Source: Magnetospirillum aberrantis SpK | GTDB lineage: Bacteria > Pseudomonadota > Alphaproteobacteria > Rhodospirillales > Magnetospirillaceae | Direction of reading: 5' to 3' | Assembly (NCBI RefSeq): GCF_011022235.1 | Contig: NZ_JAAIYP010000047.1 | Location: forward strand, 1 to 64,000 | Length of the DNA: 64,000 bases | In this document: piece by piece, positions 55,633 through 64,000 of the stretch | Layout of the letters: every line of letters starts with the position of its first letter | Numbering within the stretch: the stretch's first letter is position 1 | The notes under the pieces: model-generated | What the model was told of the DNA's origin: nothing | What the model saw: only the letters and a program-made list of their open reading frames with translations | Databases searched by the model: none | Translations under genes and position numbers: made by a program

Positions 55633-55655
55633 CGGATTTCTGAAGGGCGGCGAAG

Positions 55656-57341
55656 ATGACGAAGTTCCGCGATATTCCACTGATGTTCAAGGTGGTGCTG
55701 TCTCCCTTGACGGCGATCGTCGCCCTGGTGGCGGTGGGCATCTTGGGCGTGGTCAACGCCTCGGGCACGGAATCGCGGCTCAACACCCTGAACGACGTGG
55801 TCTTCACCGAAGTGCAGCAGGGATTGGAACTCAAGGATTCCATCGCCTTGTTCCACGCCCACCTGTTCGCCCTGATTTCCGCCGGCGCCAACGAGAACGA
55901 CAAGGCCAAGCTGGAACGCGACGCCACCACGCTCAAGGACAAGCTGAAGGGACTGGAAAGCGCGGTGGGCGCCGCCATGGCGACCAAGACCGCCACCGAA
56001 ACGGTCCCCGAGATGCCCAAGCTGTTCAAGGCCTACCAGGACGCCGCCTTGGTCGCCATCGACATCGGGTCCACCGACGCCACTTACGGCGTCATCATGG
56101 TCGGCGACGCCGACACCCATTTCTGGAAACTGCGCAAGGCGCTCGACACCCTGAACGGCGCACTCGGCGACCAACGGGTGGCCGTGGTCACCGCGCTGCG
56201 TGAACAGGGCCGCGCCGCCGGCCAGCAACAGGTGGTGGTCGCCATCCTGGTGTCGCTGGCCTCGATCGTCGCCGCCGTGTTCATCTCGCGCCAGATCGCC
56301 GTGCCCATCACCGCCTTGACCCATACCATGACCGTCCTGGCCGAAGGCAAGCTGGACACCGCCGTCCCCGATACCGAGCGCGGCGACGAGGTCGGCGCCA
56401 TGGCCCGCGCGCTTGGCACCTTCAAGGACAGCATGCTGGCCGCCCGCGCGCTCGAGGAAAAACAGCACATTGAAACCGCCAATCAACTGGCCCGTGCGGA
56501 AAAAGTCTCGGCCCACATCAACGGCTTCCAGGAACGGCTGGAGGGCATGCTGGACGAATTGGCCAACGCCGCCGACGAGTTGAACGCCACCTCGCGGGCC
56601 ATGACCTCCACCGCCGAGGTCACTTCCGACGCTTCGGCCAAGGCCGCCACCGGCGTCGAACAGACGTCCTGCGCCGTCGAGACCGTGGCCGCCGCCACCG
56701 AGGAGCTGTCCAGCTCGATCAACGAGGTGTCGCAACAGGTTCGCCATTCCTCGGACGTGGTCAAACGCGCCACCACCGAGGTCGCCGAAACGGACGGCAC
56801 CGTGGCCAGCCTGCTCAAGGCGGTGGAACAGATCGGCGAGATGGTGTCGATGATCTTCCAGATCGCCCATCAGACCGACCTGCTGGCCCTGAACGCCACC
56901 ATCGAGGCGGCACGGGCCGGCGACGCCGGCAAGGGCTTCGCGGTGGTTGCCGCCGAGGTCAAGGCCCTGGCCAACCAGACCTCGAAGGTGACCGAGAACA
57001 TCACCAGCCAGATCGCCAGCATCAAGACCGCCACCGGCGAGGCGGTGACCGCCATCCGCGGCATCGGCAAGACCATCGTCGAGGTCAATTCCATCACCAC
57101 CGCGGTCGCCGCCGCCGCCGAGCAACAGGCGGTCGCCACCAGCGAAATCACCCGGTCCGCCCAAAGCGCCGCCGTCGGCACCTCCGAGGTTTCGGCCAAC
57201 ATGGCCTCGCTGCGCCACGGCACCGAGGACACCGTCAACGCCGCGGAAATGGTCCGGGTCGCCGCCGAACGGCTGAAGGTTCAATCGGACACCATGCAAC
57301 GGACGGTGGACGAATTCGTCGTCAACCTTCGACATATCTGA
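55656..57341 (+). CDS. Methyl-accepting chemotaxis protein
   Basis: A 561-residue chemoreceptor with membrane helices at about 12-34 and 190-212, a helical periplasmic ligand domain between (four-helix-bundle type, not Cache), HAMP (about 210-265) and the signalling domain with the hairpin tip [21 protein letters not shown] (given as [20 protein letters not shown]). The tip binds CheA and CheW. It may take a ligand from the neighbouring Cache protein, but that is inference. Confidence 0.94.
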   Translation: MTKFRDIPLMFKVVLSPLTAIVALVAVGILGVVNASGTESRLNTLNDVVFTEVQQGLELKDSIALFHAHLFALISAGANENDKAKLERDATTLKDKLKGLESAVGAAMATKTATETVPEMPKLFKAYQDAALVAIDIGSTDATYGVIMVGDADTHFWKLRKALDTLNGALGDQRVAVVTALREQGRAAGQQQVVVAILVSLASIVAAVFISRQIAVPITALTHTMTVLAEGKLDTAVPDTERGDEVGAMARALGTFKDSMLAARALEEKQHIETANQLARAEKVSAHINGFQERLEGMLDELANAADELNATSRAMTSTAEVTSDASAKAATGVEQTSCAVETVAAATEELSSSINEVSQQVRHSSDVVKRATTEVAETDGTVASLLKAVEQIGEMVSMIFQIAHQTDLLALNATIEAARAGDAGKGFAVVAAEVKALANQTSKVTENITSQIASIKTATGEAVTAIRGIGKTIVEVNSITTAVAAAAEQQAVATSEITRSAQSAAVGTSEVSANMASLRHGTEDTVNAAEMVRVAAERLKVQSDTMQRTVDEFVVNLRHI

Positions 57342-57412
57342 GTTCTTCTGCAATCCTGCCCTGCGCCTCGGGGCCGCCACCCTCGCCTAAAAGGCGATTG
57401 ACGCTGCCCCCC

Positions 57413-57427
57413 TTGACCGGCGATCAA
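57413..57427. promoter_or_regulatory. LysR-type binding site upstream of the LysR gene
   Basis: TTGA-CCGGCGA-TCAA is a perfect T-N11-A inverted repeat, 36 bases before the start codon at 57464, where LysR proteins commonly autoregulate. Confidence 0.5.
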
Positions 57428-57463
57428 TAGCGCCGGGACCTTTCGCACGGGATTCGCATAGGA

Positions 57464-58324
57464 ATGATGGAAAGCATGGACATGGACGGGCTACGGGCAT
57501 TCGTGGCCATCGTCGACAGTATGAGCTTTTCCCGCGCCGGAGAGACCATCGGCCGTTCGCAATCCGCCATTTCCCTGCGTCTGCGCCGGTTGGAACAGTC
57601 CTTGGGGGTATCGCTTCTGGTGCGCCGCCAGGGCCGCATCATCGAATTGACCCCCGAAGGCGAAAAGCTTCTGGGCTATGCCCGCCAGATCATCGGCCTC
57701 AACGACGCCGCCTTGCGCGAGTTGGATAGCCACGCCCCGTGCACCCGTGTCCGTCTTGGCCTGCCGGCCGATTTCCTCGACATGGGCTTCACCGAGGCGT
57801 TGGCCCGCATTCAGCCGCTGGTGGGCGAGCTGACGGTCGAGATCGAGACCGACGTCTCGGAACGGCTGCGCAGCCGTTGCGAAGCCGGCGAACTCGATCT
57901 TGCCTTCTACAAACAGGCCGTGCCCGACGGAATCGGCAACACCTTGATGAGCCTCAACATGGCTTGGGCGGCGTCGCCAGACTTTTCCCATTCCGGCGGC
58001 GACCTGCCGCTGGTGTGCTTTCCCGAAGGCTGCATCTACCGCCGCGCCATGCTGAACAGCCTGCGCAACGCCGGCATCCCCCACCACCCGGTGTTCACCA
58101 CCCCCAGCATGGACGCCCTGCGCCGCGCCGTCGGCAGCGGCATCGGCGTCACCGCCCTGCCGTCGGCGTTGCTGCGTCACGACAACGCCCTGTGCGCCTT
58201 CGACGGCCTGCCGGACCTGGACAACATCGGCCTCGCCATGCTGGTGACGCCCGGTGGCAGCCAGGCCATCCACCGCATGGCCGATTCCTTGGGCGACAGC
58301 CTGTTGTCCCTGGCCCAGCACTGA
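57464..58324 (+). CDS. LysR family transcriptional regulator
   Basis: A 286-residue LTTR. The HTH domain (about 8-65) has LRAFVAIVDSMSFSRAGETI and RSQSAISLRLRRLEQSLGVS (given in two pieces), and the effector domain follows. Several Met codons crowd the start (MMESMDMDG), so it may be a few residues shorter. No adjacent target gene is obvious; the next gene is another LysR on the opposite strand. Confidence 0.92.
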   Translation: MMESMDMDGLRAFVAIVDSMSFSRAGETIGRSQSAISLRLRRLEQSLGVSLLVRRQGRIIELTPEGEKLLGYARQIIGLNDAALRELDSHAPCTRVRLGLPADFLDMGFTEALARIQPLVGELTVEIETDVSERLRSRCEAGELDLAFYKQAVPDGIGNTLMSLNMAWAASPDFSHSGGDLPLVCFPEGCIYRRAMLNSLRNAGIPHHPVFTTPSMDALRRAVGSGIGVTALPSALLRHDNALCAFDGLPDLDNIGLAMLVTPGGSQAIHRMADSLGDSLLSLAQH

Positions 58325-58334
58325 CACCAAATCG

Positions 58335-58468
58335 CGTTGATCTGGACCGATCAACGCCACCCTCACGCGCCGGGCGGGTTTTTCCAAAACCCTTGGCTCC
58401 CGCCACATTGGCGGCGCGGGCGCCTTGCGCCCGACCAAGCCGCGATGAGTCGCGCTCATCGCGGCTTG
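58335..58468. repeat. Three hairpins between two convergent LysR genes
   Basis: CGTTGATC-TGGACC-GATCAACG (58335-58356), CGGGCGC-CTT-GCGCCCG (58417-58433) and CAAGCCGCGATGAG-TCGCG-CTCATCGCGGCTTG (58436-58468; 14 perfect pairs). None is followed by a T-run on either strand, so they may block readthrough without being canonical terminators. The first is also a possible LysR box. Confidence 0.8.
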
Positions 58469-58485
58469 ATATGACCCCTATTTCC

Positions 58486-59367
58486 TTATCCCTCGCGGAT
58501 CAGCGCCAGCAACGCTTCCTCGGCCCGGCCCTTTCGCCGGTCGCCGGGGCGCAGCGCGCAAAAGGCGCGGACGGACAGGGCCGCCCCCAGGATCGCCAGA
58601 TCGCCCAGCGCCACGCGCGGCGCCGCCGCCAGCCGTGAAATCACCGTCGCCCCGGCGCCCACCGCCACCGCCGAACACACCGCCTCGTTGCTGGGCAGTT
58701 CCAGGGCGACCCGCAAGGCCTCGCGCCCCACCCCCAGGCCGGCCAACGCCGCCTCCATTTCCTGGCGGGTCCCCGACCCCCGTTCGCGCAACACCCAGTC
58801 GAATTGGGCCAGGAGCGTGGGATCGGGGCGGCCCGATCCCGCCCATGGATGGTGGGCGCCGACCACCAGCACCATTTCGTCGGTGGCCACCGGTTCGGCC
58901 ACCAGGGCCGGGTTGTCCACCGTTCCTTCGACGAAGCCCATGTCGGCGCGACAGGCCGCCACCGCCGCCGCCACCTCGGCGGTGTTGCCCTGGTGCACGT
59001 CCAAGGCGATGCCGGGATGGCGCAAATGAAAGCGATGCAGGATCGGCGGCAGCCAGTGGGCGGCGATGGTCTGGCTGGCATAGAGTCTGAGGGCGCCGCG
59101 CTTGAGCCCGGACAGTTCGGTCAGGGCGCGCTCGGCCGCCTCGGCCCGTTCCAGCACCGCCTCGGCCTCGGACAGGAACAATTCGCCCTCGGCGGTCAGT
59201 TGGATGCCGCGCCCGACCCGCTGGAACAGGCGCGTTCCATGGCGGTTCTCCAGGGCGGCGATGGCGGCGCTGACCGCCGACTGGGTCAGGTTGAGCGCCG
59301 CCCCGGCGCGGGTGACATGCCCCAGCCGCGCGGCGGTGACGAAGATACGCAACTGGTCGAGAGTCAC
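58486..59367 (-). CDS. LysR family transcriptional regulator (CysB/YeiE-like)
   Basis: A 293-residue LTTR. HTH domain with LGHVTRAGAALNLTQSAVSA and AIAALENRHGTRLFQR. The start is a GTG in VTLDQLRIF because this is where family members begin; the extra residues MARGEPDHGKGPP are rejected. The yeiH-like gene lies just upstream on the same strand, 25 bases away. In E. coli YeiE is divergent from yeiH; here both are in one operon, and this protein is probably its regulator. Confidence 0.9.
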   Translation of the reverse strand: MTLDQLRIFVTAARLGHVTRAGAALNLTQSAVSAAIAALENRHGTRLFQRVGRGIQLTAEGELFLSEAEAVLERAEAAERALTELSGLKRGALRLYASQTIAAHWLPPILHRFHLRHPGIALDVHQGNTAEVAAAVAACRADMGFVEGTVDNPALVAEPVATDEMVLVVGAHHPWAGSGRPDPTLLAQFDWVLRERGSGTRQEMEAALAGLGVGREALRVALELPSNEAVCSAVAVGAGATVISRLAAAPRVALGDLAILGAALSVRAFCALRPGDRRKGRAEEALLALIREG

Positions 59368-59392
59368 CGGCGGCCCTTTTCCATGATCAGGT

Positions 59393-60433
59393 TCACCCCG
59401 CGCCAAGCATCCGATGCACCAGCACGGTCACCCAATATCCCCCCACCGCCAGCCACACGGCAAGACAACTGGCCAGGAAAAACGGCCGGGGCCCCACCGC
59501 CCGCACCTTGGCGAAGCTGGTTTCCAGGCCAAGCGCGCACATGGCCATGGTCAGCGCAAACAGGTCGAACTGGTTGAGCGCCGTCACCAGATCGGCCGGG
59601 ACCATGCCGGTGGAGTTGACGGCGACGCACGCCAGGAAGCCGACCGCGAACCACGGAAACGGGGCGCGGCCGTGGCCGGCGCCACCGCGCCGGGCGAGAA
59701 CCAGCCCCAGACCGGCCAACAGGGGAGCCAGCAACATCACCCGCACCATCTTGACGATGACCGCGTTGGCCGCCGCCTCGGCGCCGACGGCGCGGCCGGC
59801 GGCGACCACATGCGCCACCTCGTGCAGGCTGGCCCCGGCATAGAGCCCATAGCTCGCCTGGTCGAAACCCAACAGCCCCGAGGCGAAGGCCACCGGATAA
59901 AGCAGCATGGCAAGCGTGCCGAAGATCACCACCGTTCCGACGGCGATGCCGCCTTCATGCGGCTTGCCGCGCACCACCGGCTCGGTCGCCAGCACCGCCG
60001 CCGCGCCGCACACCGCGCTGCCGGCGGCGATCATCAGCGCCAGGGGCGGCGCCAGCCGGAACACCCTGATGCCCAAGGCCGCCCCCAGGGCGAAGGTCGA
60101 GGCCAGCATGACCACCGCGACCGAGATTCCTTCGACCCCCACCGCCGCCAGATCGGACAAGGTGATGCGGAAGCCGTAGAACGCCACCGCCACCCGAAGC
60201 AAGGTCTTGGCGGAAAACACCACGCCGGGGCGCCAGCTTTCCGGCACCGGCTGGCCCAGACCGTTGGCGAACAGCGCGCCCAGCACGATGCCGACGATCA
60301 GCGGACTGATGCCAAGAACCGCCAGCGGCCCCCACGCCGCCACCACCTGGGCGGTGGCGGCGAACAGCGCGACAAGGACAAAGCCCGCCAGCGGCGGACG
60401 GTTGAGCACGAGGATGCGAGAGGAAGTCGTCAT
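59393..60433 (-). CDS. YeiH/UPF0324 family membrane transporter
   Basis: A 346-residue protein with about ten membrane helices, the usual length. Landmarks: SPLIVGIVLGALFANG, AAGSAVCGAAAVLATEPV and YGLYAGASLHEVAHVVAAG. The family is predicted to export sulfate or a sulfite-like compound. Start MTTSSRILVL at 60433; a TTG nine codons earlier is also possible. Followed by a LysR gene on the same strand. Confidence 0.9.
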   Translation of the reverse strand: MTTSSRILVLNRPPLAGFVLVALFAATAQVVAAWGPLAVLGISPLIVGIVLGALFANGLGQPVPESWRPGVVFSAKTLLRVAVAFYGFRITLSDLAAVGVEGISVAVVMLASTFALGAALGIRVFRLAPPLALMIAAGSAVCGAAAVLATEPVVRGKPHEGGIAVGTVVIFGTLAMLLYPVAFASGLLGFDQASYGLYAGASLHEVAHVVAAGRAVGAEAAANAVIVKMVRVMLLAPLLAGLGLVLARRGGAGHGRAPFPWFAVGFLACVAVNSTGMVPADLVTALNQFDLFALTMAMCALGLETSFAKVRAVGPRPFFLASCLAVWLAVGGYWVTVLVHRMLGAG

Positions 60434-60470
60434 GGCCGACAACAGAGCATGGCCGGACAATACAAGTCCA

Positions 60471-60498
60471 ATCGAACGATTTCCTTGTTTCGTTCGAT
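60471..60498. promoter_or_regulatory. Inverted repeat upstream of the yeiH-like gene
   Basis: ATCGAACGA-N10-TCGTTCGAT, a perfect nine-base inverted repeat 38 bases upstream of the start codon. It would suit the co-encoded LysR protein as an operator. Symmetry and place are seen; the binding is inferred. Confidence 0.55.
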
Positions 60499-60513
60499 TT
60501 CATTTATGATTTT

Positions 60514-61593
60514 TCAAGCCGCCACCAAGCCGTCCATGAACGCCACCTCGCATTCGCCCACCCCCTTGAGCACCACCTTGCGCATCGGGACACGGGCGTA
60601 ATCGCCCCCCAAGGCGCAGCAACAGGCGCCGGTCAGGCAAATTTGTGACGGTTCGGCACTGGCGCACAGCCGGGCCGCCAGGTTGACGGTTTCACCCCAC
60701 ACGTCGAACTGCATGCGGCGACCACCGATAATGCCCCCCACCGCCGGACCGAAGGCGAGGCCAACCCGGACTTCCCAGCCGATTCCCAGATCGCGGGCCT
60801 GACGGATCATCTCTTGCGCCGCCGCGACCATCCGTTGCTCGATCCGATCAGCCGGTTCCAGCACGCCGATGGCCGCCATGTAGGCGTCGCCGATGGTCTT
60901 GATCTTCTCCAGCCCCATGCTTTCCGAAATGCTCTCGAAACGGCGAACCAGACGGTTCAGGCCGACCACCACCTTGGCCGGGCTGTTCTCGCGGGTGTAA
61001 CGGGTAAAGCCGCAGACGTCGGCGAACAAGATGCCGGCATGCTCGATCACCGAAGGGCGGAACGTTCCGGTCTCCAGCACCTCGCGCGCCACCCTGGGCG
61101 GCAGGGTGTTGCACAGCAATTGCTGTTGCCGCTCATGCTCCCGCGCCAGTTTCGATTCGGCGACGCGACGACGGCGCAGATCGGCATGCTGACGCAACAG
61201 CGAGGTGACACGCGCCCGGAACAGCGGCGGCCGATAGCGTTTCGGCATGAATTCGGCGGCACCGGCGTCAAGATAGGCACTGATCAGGTCGTCGTCGTGC
61301 TCAAGCGCGGTGACCACCAGCACCGGAATGTCGCCGCAGCGGGGAATTTCCGCCATGTGGGCCAGGAAATCCAACCCGGTCATGGTGTCCAGCTGATGGT
61401 CCAGCATCACCAGATGGATGTCGTCGCGACGCCGCAGCATCTCCAGGCCGGCCTCGGCCTCGGCCACCTTCACCACCTCGACGTCCATGAACACCCTGAG
61501 CGCCCGCTCGATCAACGCCCGCGCGGTGGCGCTGTCGTCGACGATCAACACCGCCCCGTCATCACCGGCGACCCGCGACCCGCTCTTGCCCAT
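60514..61593 (-). CDS. Receiver-domain adenylate cyclase, class III
   Basis: A 359-residue protein. N-terminal receiver (about 15-130) with acidic pair in LIVDDSAT, phospho-Asp in VMLDHQLD and Lys in FMPKRYRP. A coiled linker (about 130-170) and a class III cyclase domain (about 175-355). Metal-binding Asp in LFADVCGFT and in KTIGDAYMA; the adenine-specifying Lys in KIKTIGD and Asp in FDVWGETVN; Asn and Arg in VNLAARL are kept, so it should be active and make cAMP. A GTG three codons upstream is an alternative start. Control by phosphorylation links it to a kinase not identified here. Confidence 0.92.
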   Translation of the reverse strand: MGKSGSRVAGDDGAVLIVDDSATARALIERALRVFMDVEVVKVAEAEAGLEMLRRRDDIHLVMLDHQLDTMTGLDFLAHMAEIPRCGDIPVLVVTALEHDDDLISAYLDAGAAEFMPKRYRPPLFRARVTSLLRQHADLRRRRVAESKLAREHERQQQLLCNTLPPRVAREVLETGTFRPSVIEHAGILFADVCGFTRYTRENSPAKVVVGLNRLVRRFESISESMGLEKIKTIGDAYMAAIGVLEPADRIEQRMVAAAQEMIRQARDLGIGWEVRVGLAFGPAVGGIIGGRRMQFDVWGETVNLAARLCASAEPSQICLTGACCCALGGDYARVPMRKVVLKGVGECEVAFMDGLVAA

Positions 61594-61695
61594 TTTACCC
61601 ACCCACCCCTGGTTGGTCGGGTCAGCATAGGCTATTCCGCAACGGGCGGGCAGATGTCCTCAGGTATAATCAGGTCTTTGCCGGAGAAGATTGAC

Positions 61696-61743
61696 TGTGC
61701 CGCGTCGTCGCCGGAAATTCTTATTGTGCCGCGTCGTCGCCGG
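61696..61743. repeat. 29-bp-offset duplication at the 3' end of the MarR gene
   Basis: TGTGCCGCGTCGTCGCCGG occurs at 61696-61714 and again at 61725-61743. The second copy overlaps the last codons of the gene and its stop; the first is a leftover copy downstream. It looks like a small tandem duplication that may have set the present C-terminus. Confidence 0.8.
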
Positions 61744-62101
61744 CGGTGGCCGCTGCGGCGACGATCAGGTCGCCGAACTCGCGCAGGTAGACCGACCCCT
61801 TGACCGTGCGCTGAACCAGAACCGAACGGCGATCGGTTTCGTCGGTCTTGCGCTTGATCAAGCCCAGTTCCGACAGACGGTCGAGCGCGCGGGTAATGGC
61901 CGGCTTGGACACGTTCATGGTCTGAGCCAGACCGCGCACGGTGTGCGGCGGCGGGGTCAGATAGACGGTCAACAGCAACGCCATCTGGCGCGCCGACAGG
62001 TCGGGGCCGTCACGACGCACGCTTTCCACGATGGCGCCGCGCCACAGGTCAAGCGCCTGCACTGCCTTGAGCTGAAAACCCATTTCCCCCGGCCCAGTCA
62101 T
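61721..62101 (-). CDS. MarR-like winged-helix transcriptional regulator
   Basis: A 126-residue regulator. The HTH has LAQTMNVSKPAITRALDRLS and the wing LIKRKTDETDRRSVLVQ. It is short for the family because the usual N-terminal helix is reduced. Start MTGPGEMG is chosen; MGFQL (62083) with GGGGGAA just before it is also possible, though that spacing is tight. No operon partner; the M17 gene is on the same strand with a 104-base gap. Confidence 0.85.
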   Translation of the reverse strand: MTGPGEMGFQLKAVQALDLWRGAIVESVRRDGPDLSARQMALLLTVYLTPPPHTVRGLAQTMNVSKPAITRALDRLSELGLIKRKTDETDRRSVLVQRTVKGSVYLREFGDLIVAAAATAGDDAAQ

Positions 62102-62205
62102 TCCGTGGACGAAATCTTTTAGCCTGTCCCAGACGTTCCGGCAACAACACTTGCGGTCCTTGCCGGAACTTTCCTGAAAAACAACGCACAGAGCTGAAAA
62201 TTTGA

Positions 62206-63591
<1,386 letters not shown>

Positions 63592-63723
63592 CGCGCGCTT
63601 TCCTTTGCTGCGATCCAGAGGGCGCCACAATGACCCAGAGCGGCGTCGATGAAAAGACCACCTTGCCGCCCGCCGCGGTCAGGGCGATCATGCCCGCCGG
63701 TCCCCAAACGGCAGAGGTTCCCC

Positions 63724-64000
63724 ATGTCCGCATCCATGACCCTGGTCATCGGCACCAAGCGTTATTCGTCATGGTCCCTGCGTCCGTGGCTGGCGGCCAG
63801 GATGGCCAACGTCGATTTCGACGAGATCCTGATTGCCCTGCGCCAGCCGGAAACCAAGGCGGAAATCCTCAGGCATTCGCCGTCGGGCAAGGTGCCGTGC
63901 CTGATCCACGGCGAGGTGACGGTCTGGGATTCGCTGGCCATTTGCGAATACCTCGCGGAACTGCATCCGACCTTGTGGCCCGAGGGACGCGAGGCCCGCG
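63724..64000 (+). CDS. Glutathione S-transferase (partial, N-terminal)
   Basis: The first 92 residues of a GST; it runs off the window. TLVIGTKRYSSWSLRPWLAA with the catalytic-like serine and the GSH-binding GKVPCLIHGE and WDSLAICEYLAE match the thioredoxin-like N-domain. The AGAGG just before the ATG gives the start. Class cannot be set from the fragment. Confidence 0.9.
   Translation, partial: MSASMTLVIGTKRYSSWSLRPWLAARMANVDFDEILIALRQPETKAEILRHSPSGKVPCLIHGEVTVWDSLAICEYLAELHPTLWPEGREAR

Overview
The window is GC-rich, densely coded DNA from a free-living, motile, respiring alphaproteobacterium. The gene content (CcmCDEFGHI, COQ10-like protein, ThyX, GlnK-AmtB, heterotetrameric sarcosine oxidase, methylmalonyl-CoA mutase, many chemoreceptors and histidine kinases) suggests Rhodospirillales, probably Magnetospirillum-like. 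That placement is inferred from gene content, not from a marker gene. No tRNA, rRNA, CRISPR array, prophage or transposase gene is visible. Most genes sit in short operons with ATGA or TGATG overlaps, and these overlaps fix many of the start codons.

Region by region. 1-700: glnK-amtB (amtB cut by the window edge) behind a sigma-54 type promoter. 879-5919: soxBDAG, sarcosine oxidase, with an apparent frameshift in soxG. 6139-12893: a TetR-led operon with an LplT-PlsC-AMP-ligase fusion, a 52-residue orphan protein and a DUF2339 membrane protein. 12996-19969: alpha-2-macroglobulin plus PBP1C. 20090-26816: a three-gene transglutaminase / ATP-grasp / alpha-E cluster that probably makes or cuts an unknown peptide-like product. 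26941-28678: a soluble PocR-domain chemoreceptor and a CAT-like acetyltransferase. 28811-33174: a Chloroflexus-type malyl-CoA lyase, a DUF4743 Nudix hydrolase and methylmalonyl-CoA mutase. 33276-39355: AlkD-like protein, purD, xseA, a DUF2786 protein, a lone cyclic-nucleotide-binding domain, a COQ10-like protein and thyX. 39395-44663: ccmCDEFGHI. 44829-48925: YkgJ-type cysteine cluster protein, then a di-haem peroxidase coupled to a DAHL-type sensor kinase. 49225-49425: a small MITE-like element. 49436-57341: a signalling zone with a kinase/receiver/soluble-Cache/receiver operon, a copper-binding four-helix protein, a Tat lipoprotein hydrolase, a second soluble Cache protein and a chemoreceptor. 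57464-64000: two LysR regulators, a YeiH transporter, a receiver-adenylate cyclase, a MarR regulator, an M17 peptidase and the start of a glutathione S-transferase.

The most interesting candidates for an under-described system are (a) two paralogous secreted single-Cache proteins, one inside a kinase operon and one next to a chemoreceptor, which look like free periplasmic ligand-binding subunits; (b) the transglutaminase/ATP-grasp/alpha-E cluster; (c) the peroxidase-DAHL kinase pair; and (d) the 201-bp element with terminal inverted repeats and two related palindromes. Smaller curiosities are a perfect 13-bp hairpin in the first codons of pbpC and a hairpin-rich 3' region after the copper-binding gene.
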